The notes below the pieces were generated by a model, which ran no database searches, was not told where the DNA came from, and saw nothing but the letters and a program-made list of their open reading frames with translations. A stretch of 64,000 nt of DNA from Romboutsia maritimum (lineage in GTDB: Bacteria > Bacillota > Clostridia > Peptostreptococcales > Peptostreptococcaceae), in NCBI RefSeq assembly GCF_002251085.2, contig NZ_NOJZ02000011.1, positions 1-64,000 of the forward strand, read 5' to 3'. Position numbers and translations under genes: made by a program. Position 1 is the stretch's first letter. The number at the start of each line of letters is the position of its first letter. Below are positions 45,577-55,630 of the stretch, piece by piece.

Positions 45577-46014
45577 ATATTTATCTTCAAAGAATATATT
45601 CACTTTTTCAAGGGCTAAAGCTAATGTATCTTCTTCATTAGTAGTAAAATTAGAAATCATAGCTTTAATCATTTCTTCATGGAAAAGATAATGAATATTA
45701 TAAGCTTCTTTTCCTCTTTCTGTTAAGTTTACTAAAACGACTCTTCTATCTTCCTCTATTCTCTTTCTTTCAACATATCCTTTTTTTATAAGTTTATTTA
45801 TTGCAGTAGTTAGAGTTCCTACTGCTATTCTTAAATCGTGTGCTATTTCTCCCATTGTCCTAGATTTATCTAATCCTATAGCTTCTATAGTGTGTATTTC
45901 TGTTATTGATAAATCTATGAACTTTGTGTTTTTTAAAGACTTTTCTTCAATGTGTAAAATATCATTAAATAATTGTACCAATAGTTTGTTTAATAAAATT
46001 TCTGTACTTCTCAT
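45562..46014 (-). CDS. fabT: MarR-family regulator, FabT-like
   Basis: A 150-residue winged-helix protein with DLSITEIHTIEAIGLDKSRTMGEIAHDLRIAVGTLTTAINKLIKKGYVERKRIEEDRRVVLVNLTERG. Length and motif fit FabT, the repressor of streptococcal fatty acid synthesis. It lies just after accA of the fab operon, and FabT-like palindromes lie before fabH, so a role as the operon's regulator is likely. In streptococci fabT is at the other end of the cluster. The start at 46014 follows GGAG at a long distance; 46032 is the alternative. Confidence 0.7.
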   Translation of the reverse strand: MRSTEILLNKLLVQLFNDILHIEEKSLKNTKFIDLSITEIHTIEAIGLDKSRTMGEIAHDLRIAVGTLTTAINKLIKKGYVERKRIEEDRRVVLVNLTERGKEAYNIHYLFHEEMIKAMISNFTTNEEDTLALALEKVNIFFEDKYKSFQ

Positions 46015-46134
46015 AGTTTTTACGCTCTCCATAACTTATAATTTATTACTTTAATTTAATTATAATAAAGTTTATAAATAAATTCAATTGATACAATTAT
46101 TTTCGACTGTAAAATATTTTTACATTCAAAGTAT

Positions 46135-46953
46135 CTAATAACCAAAATTGCCCATATTTCTAAATTTATCATATCTGTTATTTATAAGTTGATTTTCATC
46201 AAACTCTATTAGCTTATATATTTCATCTTTTATTACATCTTTTATTTTTTTTGCCATCAAGTAAGGTTCTTTATGAGCTCCTCCTTGTGGTTCCTGTATT
46301 ATATTATCGATTATTCCAAAATTTTTTAAATCTACTGCTGTTATTTTCATAACCTCAGCTGCCTCTTTTACTCTAGTACTATCCTTCCATAAAATAGAAG
46401 AAAAACCTTCTGGTGATAAAACGGAATAAATCGAATTTTCTAGCATATAAATTTTGTCACTTACAGCTAGAGCTAGGGCACCTCCACTTCCTCCTTCTCC
46501 TATGAATATAGTTATTATAGGAGTCTTTAATTTACTCATTTCAAATAAATTTTTCGAAATCGCCTGCCCTTGGCCTCTTTCTTCCGCTTCTAAACCACAA
46601 AATGCACCTGGTGTATCTACGAAACATATTATAGGTCTCTTAAATTTTTCTGCTTGTTTCATTAACCTAAGTGCTTTTGTGTACCCTTCAGGATGAGGCA
46701 TTCCAAAATTTCTTTTTATATTTTCATTTGTATTGCTACCTTTATTAATTCCTATAATAGTTAAATTAATTTCCTCTAATCTTCCTATTCCACCTATGAT
46801 AGCTTGATCATCTTTAAAAGTTCTATCTCCATGCAACTCTAAAAAATCTTCAAAAATATTATCTATATAAAATTTAGAATTTGGTCTATTTTTATCTCTT
46901 GCTATATTAACCTTATCCCAAGCTGATGCTTTTTCTTTTATTTCGCTATACAT
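46135..46953 (-). CDS. accA: Acetyl-CoA carboxylase carboxyltransferase alpha subunit
   Basis: A 272-residue crotonase-fold protein. [24 protein letters not shown] begins it; [56 protein letters not shown] and [15 protein letters not shown] follow. With AccD it transfers the carboxyl group from biotin to acetyl-CoA to make malonyl-CoA. The ATG at 46953 is chosen after GGGGTGG; it overlaps accD by 8 bases. It is the last gene of the fab operon. Confidence 0.95.
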   Translation of the reverse strand: MYSEIKEKASAWDKVNIARDKNRPNSKFYIDNIFEDFLELHGDRTFKDDQAIIGGIGRLEEINLTIIGINKGSNTNENIKRNFGMPHPEGYTKALRLMKQAEKFKRPIICFVDTPGAFCGLEAEERGQGQAISKNLFEMSKLKTPIITIFIGEGGSGGALALAVSDKIYMLENSIYSVLSPEGFSSILWKDSTRVKEAAEVMKITAVDLKNFGIIDNIIQEPQGGAHKEPYLMAKKIKDVIKDEIYKLIEFDENQLINNRYDKFRNMGNFGY

Positions 46954-47824
46954 TTTCAACCACCCCATGTAAGATTAATATTTTAGACAAATATGTTTTT
47001 AAATCTTTTCTTTCTACTATAATGTCTATAAAACCTTTTTCCTTACTAAATTCAGCTGTTTGAAAATTTTCAGGAAGCTTTTGATTTATCGTTCCCTCAA
47101 TTACTCTTCTTCCTGCAAATCCTATTATAGAATTTGGCTCACTAATTATTATATCTCCTAATGTAGCAAAACTAGCAGTTACTCCTCCTGTAGTTGGATT
47201 AGTAATTATACTTATATATAGAAGTCCTTTATCACTATGTTTTGCTAGTGCTGCTGATGTTTTAGCCATTTGCATAAGGGAAAATATACCTTCTTGCATT
47301 CTAGCTCCTCCAGATGCACTAAATATTATAAGTGGTAATTCATTTTCTGTTGCATACTCAATAATTCTAGTTATTTTTTCTCCAGTTGCACTTCCCATGC
47401 TACCCATCATAAAATAACTATCCATTATAGCTGATGCAACCATTTTTCCATGTATTTTTCCATAACCTGTAATTACAGCTTCTTTTAAGCCTGATTTTTT
47501 TTCACTTAAAGCTAGCTTTTCTTCATACCCCTCAAATTGTAATGGATTTTGAGGTACTATATCATCAAACAAAGTTACAAAAGTATTTTTATCAAATATC
47601 TGTGATATTCTCTCTTTTGCTCCTATTCTAAAATGATATCCACAATTTATACATACATTATTATTCTGTTTTAAATCTTCTATATAAATTATATTTTTGC
47701 ACTTGTTGCAATTAATCCATTTTCCTTCAGGTATGTTTGGCTTCACACTATAATTATCATCTTTATCTAAAGGTATCTTTTTGACAGTTACGTATTGTTT
47801 TTTCTTAAATAGACTCTTAAGCAT
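46946..47824 (-). CDS. accD: Acetyl-CoA carboxylase carboxyltransferase beta subunit
   Basis: A 292-residue protein with an N-terminal zinc ribbon, CNKCKNIIY and CINCGYHFR (four cysteines near residues 37-59), then [29 protein letters not shown] and [18 protein letters not shown], the transferase core. The ATG at 47824 has GGTGA 6 bases before it; another ATG at 47830 is too close to that site. It overlaps accC, showing coupled translation. Confidence 0.94.
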   Translation of the reverse strand: MLKSLFKKKQYVTVKKIPLDKDDNYSVKPNIPEGKWINCNKCKNIIYIEDLKQNNNVCINCGYHFRIGAKERISQIFDKNTFVTLFDDIVPQNPLQFEGYEEKLALSEKKSGLKEAVITGYGKIHGKMVASAIMDSYFMMGSMGSATGEKITRIIEYATENELPLIIFSASGGARMQEGIFSLMQMAKTSAALAKHSDKGLLYISIITNPTTGGVTASFATLGDIIISEPNSIIGFAGRRVIEGTINQKLPENFQTAEFSKEKGFIDIIVERKDLKTYLSKILILHGVVENV

Positions 47825-49169
47825 CTTCATTCACCATCTTTTCATTTAAAAATGATGTTGTATAGTTTCCTTTAATGAAATCTTTTTGTTCTAATATCCA
47901 ATATTGAAATTCTATATTAGTGTCTATTCCACCAACTGCAAACTCACCTAAAGACCTTTTCATTTTTACTATTGCATCCTCTCTATTCTTTCCATGAGTT
48001 ATTAATTTACCAATCATAGAATCATAATAAGGAGGTATACTATAACCACAATAAATTGCACTATCTACCCTAACTCCTAATCCAGCCGGCATATTTAATT
48101 CTGTTATTTTTCCTGGACATGGCGTAAAGTTTTTTCTTGGGTTTTCCGCATTTATTCTACATTCTATAGCATGACCATTTATAACAATATCTTCTTGAGT
48201 AAGTTCTAATTTTAAATTAGATGCTATCTTTAATTGTTCTTTAACTATATCTACATTTGTTACCATTTCAGTAACTGGGTGTTCTACTTGAATTCTTGTA
48301 TTCATTTCCATAAAATAATAATTTTTAGAACTGTCTACTAGGAATTCTATAGTTCCTACATTATTATATTTTACAGATTTAGCTGCTTTAACTGCAATTT
48401 TTCCCATTTCATCTCTTAATTTTTCATCTAGAAAAGAAGATGGTGCTTCCTCCAGTACTTTTTGATTATTTCTTTGTAAAGAACATTCTCTTTCTCCTAA
48501 ATGAATAACATTTCCAAATTGATCTGCTATTATTTGAAATTCTATGTGTCTTGGATTTTCAATATATTTTTCAATATAAACTCTGTCATCATTAAAACAT
48601 GCTTTTGCTTCTGATTTCGCAGTATTATAATTATGCTCAAATTCTTTAGCATTTCTAACAATTCTAATACCTTTACCTCCACCACCAGCTGCAGCTTTTA
48701 TCATTACAGGAAATCCAATTTCAAGTGCAATATCTAAAGCCTGACCTTGAGATTTAATTTCATCTTCAAATCCTTCTACAATAGGTATATTTGAATTTTT
48801 CATTACCTTTCTAGCCATCGCCTTATCTCCCATAAGTTCAATGGTCTGATAATCAGGCCCAATAAATTTAATATTACATTCTTGACACATCTTTGCAAAT
48901 TTAGGATTTTCAGATAAGAAACCAAATCCAGGATGAATACCTTCACAACCTGTTAGTATACATGCACTCAATATATTAGCAATATTTAGGTAGCTGTCTT
49001 TGCTAGATGGGCCTCCTATACATACAGCTTCATCTGCTAGCTGTGTATGTAGAGCATCTTTATCTGCCTGTGAATAAACTGCTACTGTCTCTATTCCTAG
49101 TTCTTTGCAAGCCCTAATTATTCTTACTGCTATTTCTCCTCGATTTGCTATAAGTATTTTTTTTAACAT
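47817..49169 (-). CDS. accC: Biotin carboxylase subunit of acetyl-CoA carboxylase
   Basis: A 450-residue ATP-grasp enzyme of normal length. [26 protein letters not shown] is the N-terminus; [10 protein letters not shown] is the ATP loop; [37 protein letters not shown] and [17 protein letters not shown] are catalytic segments. It carboxylates the biotin on AccB. It follows fabZ after 8 bases. Confidence 0.96.
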   Translation of the reverse strand: MLKKILIANRGEIAVRIIRACKELGIETVAVYSQADKDALHTQLADEAVCIGGPSSKDSYLNIANILSACILTGCEGIHPGFGFLSENPKFAKMCQECNIKFIGPDYQTIELMGDKAMARKVMKNSNIPIVEGFEDEIKSQGQALDIALEIGFPVMIKAAAGGGGKGIRIVRNAKEFEHNYNTAKSEAKACFNDDRVYIEKYIENPRHIEFQIIADQFGNVIHLGERECSLQRNNQKVLEEAPSSFLDEKLRDEMGKIAVKAAKSVKYNNVGTIEFLVDSSKNYYFMEMNTRIQVEHPVTEMVTNVDIVKEQLKIASNLKLELTQEDIVINGHAIECRINAENPRKNFTPCPGKITELNMPAGLGVRVDSAIYCGYSIPPYYDSMIGKLITHGKNREDAIVKMKRSLGEFAVGGIDTNIEFQYWILEQKDFIKGNYTTSFLNEKMVNEDA

Positions 49170-49177
49170 AATATCAC

Positions 49178-49600
49178 CTATCCAATAGCGAACATTATTT
49201 CACCTTCGCAAACTAATTTTCCATCTACTGTTGCACTTCCTCGTCCAACACCTATATTTCCTCTCATTTTTACTATTTCAACATATAATTCTAATTTATC
49301 ACCTGGTGTAACTTGCTTTTTCCACCTAACTTTATCTGCTCCTACTAAAAATCCTATTTTACCTTTGTATTCTTCCATAGATAATATAGCTATAGCTCCC
49401 ATTTGAGCTAATGCTTCTAATATTAACACCCCTGGCATCACTGGATACTCAGGAAAATGTCCATTAAAGAAATTTTCATTAATAGTTACATTTTTATATC
49501 CTTTTGCACTTTTTCCTTCTATAACTTCTTCTATCCTATCAATCATTAAAAAAGGATATCTATGAGGTAAAATCTTTTTTATGTTCTCAACTTCTAACAT
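49178..49600 (-). CDS. fabZ: 3-hydroxyacyl-ACP dehydratase FabZ
   Basis: A 140-residue hot-dog enzyme with the active-site histidine in [25 protein letters not shown] (residues 44-67) and [15 protein letters not shown] near the start. It dehydrates 3-hydroxyacyl-ACP in each elongation cycle. It lies between accB and accC, as in streptococcal and other Firmicute operons. AAGGAGAT precedes the ATG. Confidence 0.95.
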   Translation of the reverse strand: MLEVENIKKILPHRYPFLMIDRIEEVIEGKSAKGYKNVTINENFFNGHFPEYPVMPGVLILEALAQMGAIAILSMEEYKGKIGFLVGADKVRWKKQVTPGDKLELYVEIVKMRGNIGVGRGSATVDGKLVCEGEIMFAIG

Positions 49601-49603
49601 AAT

Positions 49604-50095
49604 TTATCTCCTTATTTTAAATATTGGCTGTGCATATTCAACCATATCTGAATTTTCAACTAAAACATCAACTATTTCACAATCAAATTCTGCAACGATT
49701 TCATTCATAAGTTTCATAGCTTCTACTATACATAAAACTTCTCCTTTTGAAACCTTTTGGCCCTTTATTGCAAATGGTTTTGCATCAGGAGATGAAGCCT
49801 CATAGAAAGTTCCAACCATTGGTGATTCTATATAATCAAAGTTTTCTCCATCATCCTTACTATCATCTTTATTTGAAATATTTTTTATAACTTCATTATC
49901 ATTTTTGATTTCTTTATTTATATTATCATTTGAAATACACAATTCTTTTTCATTATAAATATTATCTATACTTTTATTATTTCTATCCAATGATTTATCC
50001 ATCTTAATATAATCATTTTGAGTTTTCACTTCAAAATACGATAAATTAGAAGTATCAACTAAATCTATTAACTCTTTGATTTCACTAAATTTCAT
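49604..50095 (-). CDS. accB: Biotin carboxyl carrier protein AccB
   Basis: A 163-residue carrier. Residues 1-45 form the N-terminal helix (KFSEIKELIDLVDTSNLSYFEV). Residues about 46-85 are a low-complexity Asn/Asp/Lys linker. The biotinyl domain starts YIESPMVGTFYEASSPDAKPF, and the biotinylated lysine lies in VEAMKLMNEI. It shuttles carboxyl groups between AccC and AccAD. It is 3 bases from fabZ. Confidence 0.94.
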   Translation of the reverse strand: MKFSEIKELIDLVDTSNLSYFEVKTQNDYIKMDKSLDRNNKSIDNIYNEKELCISNDNINKEIKNDNEVIKNISNKDDSKDDGENFDYIESPMVGTFYEASSPDAKPFAIKGQKVSKGEVLCIVEAMKLMNEIVAEFDCEIVDVLVENSDMVEYAQPIFKIRR

Positions 50096-50109
50096 AACTG
50101 CCTCCTAAA

Positions 50110-51345
50110 TTATTCCCATCTCTTAAAAAGTAATGAAGCGTTGTGTCCACCAAATCCTAATGAATTACTAATTGCATATTTCAAGTCACAATTTCTCCCA
50201 ACATTTGGTACATAATCTAAATCTAATAATTCATCTTTATTTTCATAACCTATTGTTGGTGGTATAAATCCTTCACAAAGAGCTTTAATACATACAATAG
50301 CTTCAATAGCTCCTGCTGCTCCTAATAAGTGACCAGTCATAGATTTAGTAGATGAAACTGGAATATTATATGCATTTTCTTTAAATACTTTTTTTATTGC
50401 TATAGTTTCAAATAAATCATTATAAGTAGTCGATGTTCCATGAGCATTTATATATGAAATTTCATTTTCATTTATCTTAGCTTCCTTAATAGCATAAGAC
50501 ATTGCTTTTGCTGCACCTTCTCCATTTGGATCTGGTGATGTAATATGGTAAGCATCGCAAGTAGATCCATAACCAACAATCTCTCCAAATATTTTAGCGC
50601 CTCTTTTTTGAGCATGCTCTAAACTTTCTATTATAAAAATTCCAGCACCTTCTCCCATAACAAATCCTGTTCTTTCTTTATCAAAAGGTATAGATGCTTT
50701 TTTAGGATTATTATCACTATTTAATGCTCTCATATTAGAAAAACCTGCAATTGCTATAGGAGTAATAGACGCTTCTGTTCCTCCACATATCATTACATCT
50801 GCATATCCATCTTTTATATATCTAAATGCATCTCCAATATTATTTGTACCAGTTGCACAAGCTGTAACTGCTGATGTACAAATTGCTTTTGCTTTGTATC
50901 TTATAGCTATATTTGCTGCTGCTGCATTTATTATTGTCATTGGTATATACATAGGTGATACTCTTTTAGCACCTTTATTGTGTAAATTTTTAAATTCACT
51001 TTCATGGGTATGAAAACCTCCTATACCCGAACCAACCATTACACCAAATCTATCATTTTCAATTTGATCTAAATTTAATCCAGAATTTCTAATAGCTTCT
51101 TCGCTAGCTACTATTGCATATTGAGTAAATTTATCTAATCTTCTTGTTTCTTTTTTATCTAAACAATCTTGTGGATCAAAGTCTTTGACTTCCCCAGCAA
51201 TTTTAACATCTAATTCTGAAGTATCTATAGATTTAATAAAATCTATACCTAATGTACCAGATTTTATTCCTTTCCAAAAACTCTCTACATCATTTCCAAC
51301 AGGAGTTACTGCTCCCATTCCCGTTATTACAACTCTATTACTCAT
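50110..51345 (-). CDS. fabF: 3-oxoacyl-ACP synthase II FabF
   Basis: A 411-residue condensing enzyme. RVVITGMGAVTPVGNDVESFW begins it; the catalytic cysteine is in AVTACATGTNNIGDAFR (near residue 165), with the histidines in NAHGTSTTYND and STKSMTGHLLGAAGAIEA. The end, NSLGFGGHNASLLFKRW, is typical. It elongates acyl-ACP with malonyl-ACP. AGGAGG precedes the ATG. Confidence 0.96.
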   Translation of the reverse strand: MSNRVVITGMGAVTPVGNDVESFWKGIKSGTLGIDFIKSIDTSELDVKIAGEVKDFDPQDCLDKKETRRLDKFTQYAIVASEEAIRNSGLNLDQIENDRFGVMVGSGIGGFHTHESEFKNLHNKGAKRVSPMYIPMTIINAAAANIAIRYKAKAICTSAVTACATGTNNIGDAFRYIKDGYADVMICGGTEASITPIAIAGFSNMRALNSDNNPKKASIPFDKERTGFVMGEGAGIFIIESLEHAQKRGAKIFGEIVGYGSTCDAYHITSPDPNGEGAAKAMSYAIKEAKINENEISYINAHGTSTTYNDLFETIAIKKVFKENAYNIPVSSTKSMTGHLLGAAGAIEAIVCIKALCEGFIPPTIGYENKDELLDLDYVPNVGRNCDLKYAISNSLGFGGHNASLLFKRWE

Positions 51346-51356
51346 AAAAACCTCCT

Positions 51357-52097
51357 CTACATCGCCATTCCGCCATCAATATTAATTACTTGCCCTGTTA
51401 TATAATCTGAATTATTACTTGCTAAAAATGCAGCAAGATTAGCAATATCATCTACATTTCCAAGTCTTTTTAATGGTATTTGAGAAAGTAAAACTTTCTT
51501 AGCTGATTCACTCAACACTTTTGTCATATCCGTATCTATAAATCCAGGTGCGATTGCATTTACATTTATATTTCTACTTCCAAGTTCTTTTGCTAAAGAT
51601 TTAGTCATACCAATTACGCCTGCCTTTGAAGCACAGTAATTAACTTGCCCTGGATTACCTACTACTCCTACTACTGATGACATATTAATTATTTTGCCAC
51701 ATCTTTGCTTTATCATAATTGGAGTAACAGCCTTTAGGCAATTAAATACTCCTTTTAAATTTGTTTCTATTACTTTATCAAAATCTTCTTCACTCATTCT
51801 TACAATTAAAGAATCTCTTGTTATTCCTGCATTATTAACTAATATATCTATTTTTCCAAAAACTTCTTTTGTTTTATTTATTAAATTTTCAGCTTCTTCA
51901 AATTTACTCACATCTGCCTTTATTAATAATGACTTAACGCCATAATGATTTATTTCTTCTTGTAGTTTTAAAGCTTCTTCTTTGTTTCCTCTATAATTAA
52001 TCACTATATCAGCACCTAGTGAGGCATATTTTAAAGCAATTGACTTTCCAATCCCTCTAGTAGCACCTGTGATTATTGCACATTTATTACTTAACAT
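51357..52097 (-). CDS. fabG: 3-oxoacyl-ACP reductase FabG
   Basis: A 246-residue short-chain dehydrogenase. ITGATRGIGKSIAL (residues 9-22) is the NADPH loop; NNAGITRD, the catalytic Ser in IINMSSVVG and the YCASK motif follow. GQVINIDGGMAM is the usual FabG end. It reduces 3-oxoacyl-ACP. It is 11 bases from fabF. Confidence 0.95.
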   Translation of the reverse strand: MLSNKCAIITGATRGIGKSIALKYASLGADIVINYRGNKEEALKLQEEINHYGVKSLLIKADVSKFEEAENLINKTKEVFGKIDILVNNAGITRDSLIVRMSEEDFDKVIETNLKGVFNCLKAVTPIMIKQRCGKIINMSSVVGVVGNPGQVNYCASKAGVIGMTKSLAKELGSRNINVNAIAPGFIDTDMTKVLSESAKKVLLSQIPLKRLGNVDDIANLAAFLASNNSDYITGQVINIDGGMAM

Positions 52098-52110
52098 ATT
52101 TCTCCTCCTA

Positions 52111-53052
52111 CTAAATAGATGTTTTTATGAGCTTAACTGTTTCCTTAAGAGAATCAATATCCTCCACATTGTAAACAGTAACTTCTTTGTCAATTTTTTT
52201 AACAAAATTACTTAAAGTTTTTCCAGGCCCAATTTCTACAAATACATTAACTCCTTTAGAAATCATATCTCTTATACTGTCTTCAAATAATACAGATGAC
52301 ATTATTTGTTTTCTTAGTAATTCCTTTATATCGTCATCTTCCAAATAAGGTTTCCCTTTTACATTTGAATACACTACTTTTTTTGAAGATTTAATATCTA
52401 TATTTTTCAACTCTTCATAATATTTATAACTTGCTTCTTTGTATAAAGAACTATGGAATGGCCCACTTACTTTAAGAGGTATACATATTCCTTTTAATTC
52501 TTTTGTTATCTTAACTGCTTCTTTTATAGCTGGTAACTCCCCAGATATTACTGTTTGTCCTGGGCAATTATAATTAGCAGCTTCGATTACTCCAAATTCA
52601 GAAGCTCTTTCTAATAATTCATTTATCTTTTGTTTATCTAACTTTAAAACAGCTGCCATACCACCTGTATCTTTATCTAAATAGCTATCCATAATAGAAG
52701 CTCTTGTTTTTATTAATTTAACTCCATCATCAAATGAAATAACTCCACTATAAATAAGTGCACTATACTCACCTAAAGACAGTCCTGCAACATAATCACT
52801 TTCTATGCCTTCTAATTCTAATGCTTTTAAACAAGCTAAAGAAACTAATAATATAGCCGGTTGATTATTCTTTGTATCCATTAATGTTTCTTCTGGTCCT
52901 TCAAATATTATCTTCTTTATAGGCATATCTAATAATTTTTCACCTTTATCAAATATTTTTCTACATTCATCTATATTTTCATATAAACTTTTTCCCATAT
53001 TTATATATTGAGAACCTTGCCCAGGAAAAAGGAATCCAATTTTTTTATTCAT
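52111..53052 (-). CDS. fabD: Malonyl-CoA:ACP transacylase FabD
   Basis: A 313-residue acyltransferase. IGFLFPGQGSQYINMGKSLYE begins it; the active-site serine is in AGLSLGEYSALIYSG (near residue 92), with histidine in PFHSSLYK and FVEIGPGKTLSNFVKK near the end. It loads malonyl groups onto ACP. Its start overlaps the fabK stop by 8 bases. Confidence 0.95.
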   Translation of the reverse strand: MNKKIGFLFPGQGSQYINMGKSLYENIDECRKIFDKGEKLLDMPIKKIIFEGPEETLMDTKNNQPAILLVSLACLKALELEGIESDYVAGLSLGEYSALIYSGVISFDDGVKLIKTRASIMDSYLDKDTGGMAAVLKLDKQKINELLERASEFGVIEAANYNCPGQTVISGELPAIKEAVKITKELKGICIPLKVSGPFHSSLYKEASYKYYEELKNIDIKSSKKVVYSNVKGKPYLEDDDIKELLRKQIMSSVLFEDSIRDMISKGVNVFVEIGPGKTLSNFVKKIDKEVTVYNVEDIDSLKETVKLIKTSI

Positions 53053-53986
53053 TTACCCTCCTAAAACACTTAATGCTTTCGTTTATTATTTCATCTATTA
53101 TCTCTTTACAACTTTGTTCTTTTTTTACTAAGCCTGCTATTTGACCTGCCATAACAGATCCATTTTCAATATCTCCGTCTCTTACAGCTCTTTTTAAAGC
53201 ACCTTTGCCTAATTTTTTTAAACTTTCATCATGTATATTATTTAAATTTGATTTTTCAAGTTTTAAATACTCTCTAGTAAGTTTATTTCTTATCGATCTA
53301 ATTGGATGAGATGTACTTGCTCCTGTTATTTCACTATCTATATCCCTAGCTTTTAAAACTTTTTCTTTATAATTTTTATGAACAGTACATTCTTTTGCTA
53401 CCAAAAATCTTGTTCCCATTTGAACACCTTCTGCTCCAAGCATAATAGATGCTGCTAATCCTCTTCCGTCTCCTATTCCACCTGCTGCTATTACTGGAAT
53501 ATCTAACACATCTACAACTTGTGGAACTAAGGACATAGTGGTCAATTGACCAATATGTCCTCCTGCTTCCATTCCTTCTACAATAACTGCATCTGCTTTA
53601 TATTTTTCCATACGTTTAGCAATAGCAACAGAAGGTACAACAGGAATAACTTTTATATTATGCTCTTTCCACATATCCATATACTGTGCTGGACTTCCTG
53701 CTCCCGTTGTAACAACCTGAACCTTTTCTTCGCAAACTAATTTAGCTATTTCACCTGCATTTTGTTCCATTAACATTATGTTAACTCCAAAAGGTTTATT
53801 AGTTGATTGTTTAGCTTTTCTTATTTCTTCTCTTACAACATCTGTAGGTCCTACACCTGTTATAATTCCTAATCCTCCAGCTTCACTCACAGCTACAGCT
53901 AAAGATGCGTCACTAATCCATGCCATTCCACCTTGTATAATAGGAAACTGTATGTTAAGCAATTCTGTAATTCTAGAATTTTTCAT
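53045..53986 (-). CDS. fabK: Enoyl-ACP reductase II FabK
   Basis: A 313-residue FMN TIM-barrel enzyme. ITELLNIQFPIIQGGMAWISDASLAVAVSEAGGLG begins it; TTGAGSP, VEGMEAGGHIG, VIAAGGIGDGRGLAA and GAEGVQMGTRFLVAKE form the flavin and NADH site. It completes each elongation cycle in place of FabI, none of which is seen here. GGAGGAATT precedes the ATG. Confidence 0.95.
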   Translation of the reverse strand: MKNSRITELLNIQFPIIQGGMAWISDASLAVAVSEAGGLGIITGVGPTDVVREEIRKAKQSTNKPFGVNIMLMEQNAGEIAKLVCEEKVQVVTTGAGSPAQYMDMWKEHNIKVIPVVPSVAIAKRMEKYKADAVIVEGMEAGGHIGQLTTMSLVPQVVDVLDIPVIAAGGIGDGRGLAASIMLGAEGVQMGTRFLVAKECTVHKNYKEKVLKARDIDSEITGASTSHPIRSIRNKLTREYLKLEKSNLNNIHDESLKKLGKGALKRAVRDGDIENGSVMAGQIAGLVKKEQSCKEIIDEIINESIKCFRRVNE

Positions 53987-54032
53987 AATTCCTCCTGTAA
54001 ATACCTCTTACTATTTCTTAATTTTTCTTATA

Positions 54033-54269
54033 TTACTTTTGATTTTCTTGTATATAATTTACTACATCTTTTACTGTTTTTATATTTTCAGGATTTTCAA
54101 CTGTTATTTCAAATTCCTCTTCTATTTCCATTACTAATTGAAATAAATCTAATGAATCTATTTCTAATGATTCAAAAGTACTTTCTAAAGCTATGTCTTC
54201 CTCATTTATAGATAAATTGCTCACCATAATTTCTTTTACTTTGTTAAATATCATTTTTGTTACCTCCAA
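54033..54269 (-). CDS. acpP: Acyl carrier protein
   Basis: A 78-residue acidic four-helix protein. The phosphopantetheine serine is in LEIDSLDLFQLVMEIEEEF (near residue 37, within DSL). The D-S-L motif and length are typical. It is placed second in the fab operon, between fabH and fabK. GGAGGTAACAAAA precedes the ATG. Confidence 0.95.
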   Translation of the reverse strand: MEVTKMIFNKVKEIMVSNLSINEEDIALESTFESLEIDSLDLFQLVMEIEEEFEITVENPENIKTVKDVVNYIQENQK

Positions 54270-54310
54270 AATTTTTATTTTTATTTTTAATTTAAATTTT
54301 AACTTTTATA

Positions 54311-55288
54311 CTATATATTCCAATTTATAAGTGAAGCACCATAAGTTAATCCTCCACCAAATCCAACTAAAATAATTTTATTACCTTTCTTTATTAAGCT
54401 TTTTTCATTCATCTCATTTAAAGCTATTGGTATAGATGCAGCTGACGTATTTCCATAATTTTGTATATTTGTATAGAATTTTTCAGTAGAAATATTTAAT
54501 TTTTTAGCTGCATATTCTATTATTCTTACATTTGCTTGATGAGGAACTATGTAATCAATATCATCAATTGTCATATTCTCATCTTCTAAAATTTGTTTTA
54601 TACATTCCACAATTTTTGATGTAGCAAATTTAAAAACTTCTCTTCCATTCATCTGTAGTTTTTTATTTCTTGAAACTGATTCTTCTAAAAATGGATTTTC
54701 TACGTCTTTTGCTCCAATAGTTATAAATTCATGATTTTCGCCTTGTGATTTGCATAAACTTTTTATTATTCCTTTATCATTACTTTTAGACAGTACAGCA
54801 GCTCCTGCCCCATCGGCAAATAAAACACATGTACTTCTATCATTCCAATCAATTGCCTTAGATAAATTTTCTGCTCCTATTACAAGAGCATGTGTATATT
54901 TATTACTTTTCATAATAGCAGAAGCTATGTCTAGTCCATAAATAAAACCTGTGCAAGCTGCACTAATATCAAAAGCTAGTGCATTTTTAGCACCAATATT
55001 TTTTTGTACAATGCACGCCGTTGATGGTGTGAACATATCAGGTGTACATGTCGCTACAATTATTAAATCTATATCTAGTGGTGATATATTTGCCATTTTC
55101 ATTGCATTTTCACAAGCTTTACTTGCCATATAAGAAGTATCTTCTCCTTGTGATATATGCCTTTGTATTATTCCTGTTCTATCAGAAATCCATTCATTAT
55201 TAGTGTCAACTATTTTACTAATTTCAAAATTAGTAACTATCCTAGAAGGTACATATGAGCCTAATCCTTCTATGATTATTTCTTCCAT
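54311..55288 (-). CDS. fabH: 3-oxoacyl-ACP synthase III FabH
   Basis: A 325-residue initiating condensing enzyme. GLGSYVPSRIVTNFEISKIVDTNNEWI begins it; the catalytic cysteine is in ISAACTGFIYGLDIASA (about residue 110), with histidine in DYIVPHQANVRIIEYAAKKL and Asn in YGNTSAASIP. It joins acetyl-CoA or branched acyl-CoA with malonyl-ACP. The ATG at 55288 is 7 bases after AGGAG; the ATG at 55294 is too close. It is the first gene of the operon. Confidence 0.95.
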   Translation of the reverse strand: MEEIIIEGLGSYVPSRIVTNFEISKIVDTNNEWISDRTGIIQRHISQGEDTSYMASKACENAMKMANISPLDIDLIIVATCTPDMFTPSTACIVQKNIGAKNALAFDISAACTGFIYGLDIASAIMKSNKYTHALVIGAENLSKAIDWNDRSTCVLFADGAGAAVLSKSNDKGIIKSLCKSQGENHEFITIGAKDVENPFLEESVSRNKKLQMNGREVFKFATSKIVECIKQILEDENMTIDDIDYIVPHQANVRIIEYAAKKLNISTEKFYTNIQNYGNTSAASIPIALNEMNEKSLIKKGNKIILVGFGGGLTYGASLINWNI

Positions 55289-55318
55289 AAGCATTCTCCT
55301 TTATCGATGTACTTATAT

Positions 55319-55331
55319 TTCGATTATCAAA
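55319..55331. promoter_or_regulatory. FabT-like operator, fabH-proximal
   Basis: TTCGATTATCAAA differs at one base from the FabT core TTTGATTATCAAA. It lies 31 bases before the fabH start, in the leader. Confidence 0.65.
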
Positions 55332-55448
55332 CTATAAAAGTAGAAAATTTTATATTAAATACATCCTTATCAGCTTCCTTATCAAAATAATTAAAATGTA
55401 TTGTATGTTTCTTATTTTTCTAATTAAAATATTTCGACGTTTAATTAT

Positions 55449-55489
55449 TTCGATAATCAAAATATATTATATCCAAAACAAAATGTCAA
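55449..55489 (-). promoter_or_regulatory. fab operon promoter with FabT-like operator
   Basis: TTGACA (55489-55484) and TATATT (55466-55461) on the minus strand are 17 bases apart. Directly after the -10, TTTGATTATCGAA (55461-55449) is one base off the FabT consensus palindrome, well placed to block transcription. Confidence 0.75.
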
Positions 55490-55587
55490 CGATTATTTTT
55501 GTTTTTTTTAGATACAAACTTAAAATATAAGATTATTACTAGTATTCATCAATTCCTAACTAAATATGAAAAATATTTTATAAAAAA

Positions 55588-55622
55588 AAATTGTCTTTCT
55601 AAATAATTTAAAAAGACAATTT
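55588..55622 (-). terminator. Terminator after the PspA group
   Basis: AAATTGTCTTT (55588-55598) pairs with AAAGACAATTT (55612-55622) and nine T follow on the minus strand. Confidence 0.85.
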
Positions 55623-55630
55623 AATAATTT

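Noticed and set aside
46033-46134. FabT operator before the marR/fabT gene itself
   Set aside because: No GATTATC or GATAATC palindrome is present; autoregulation at this site is not supported.
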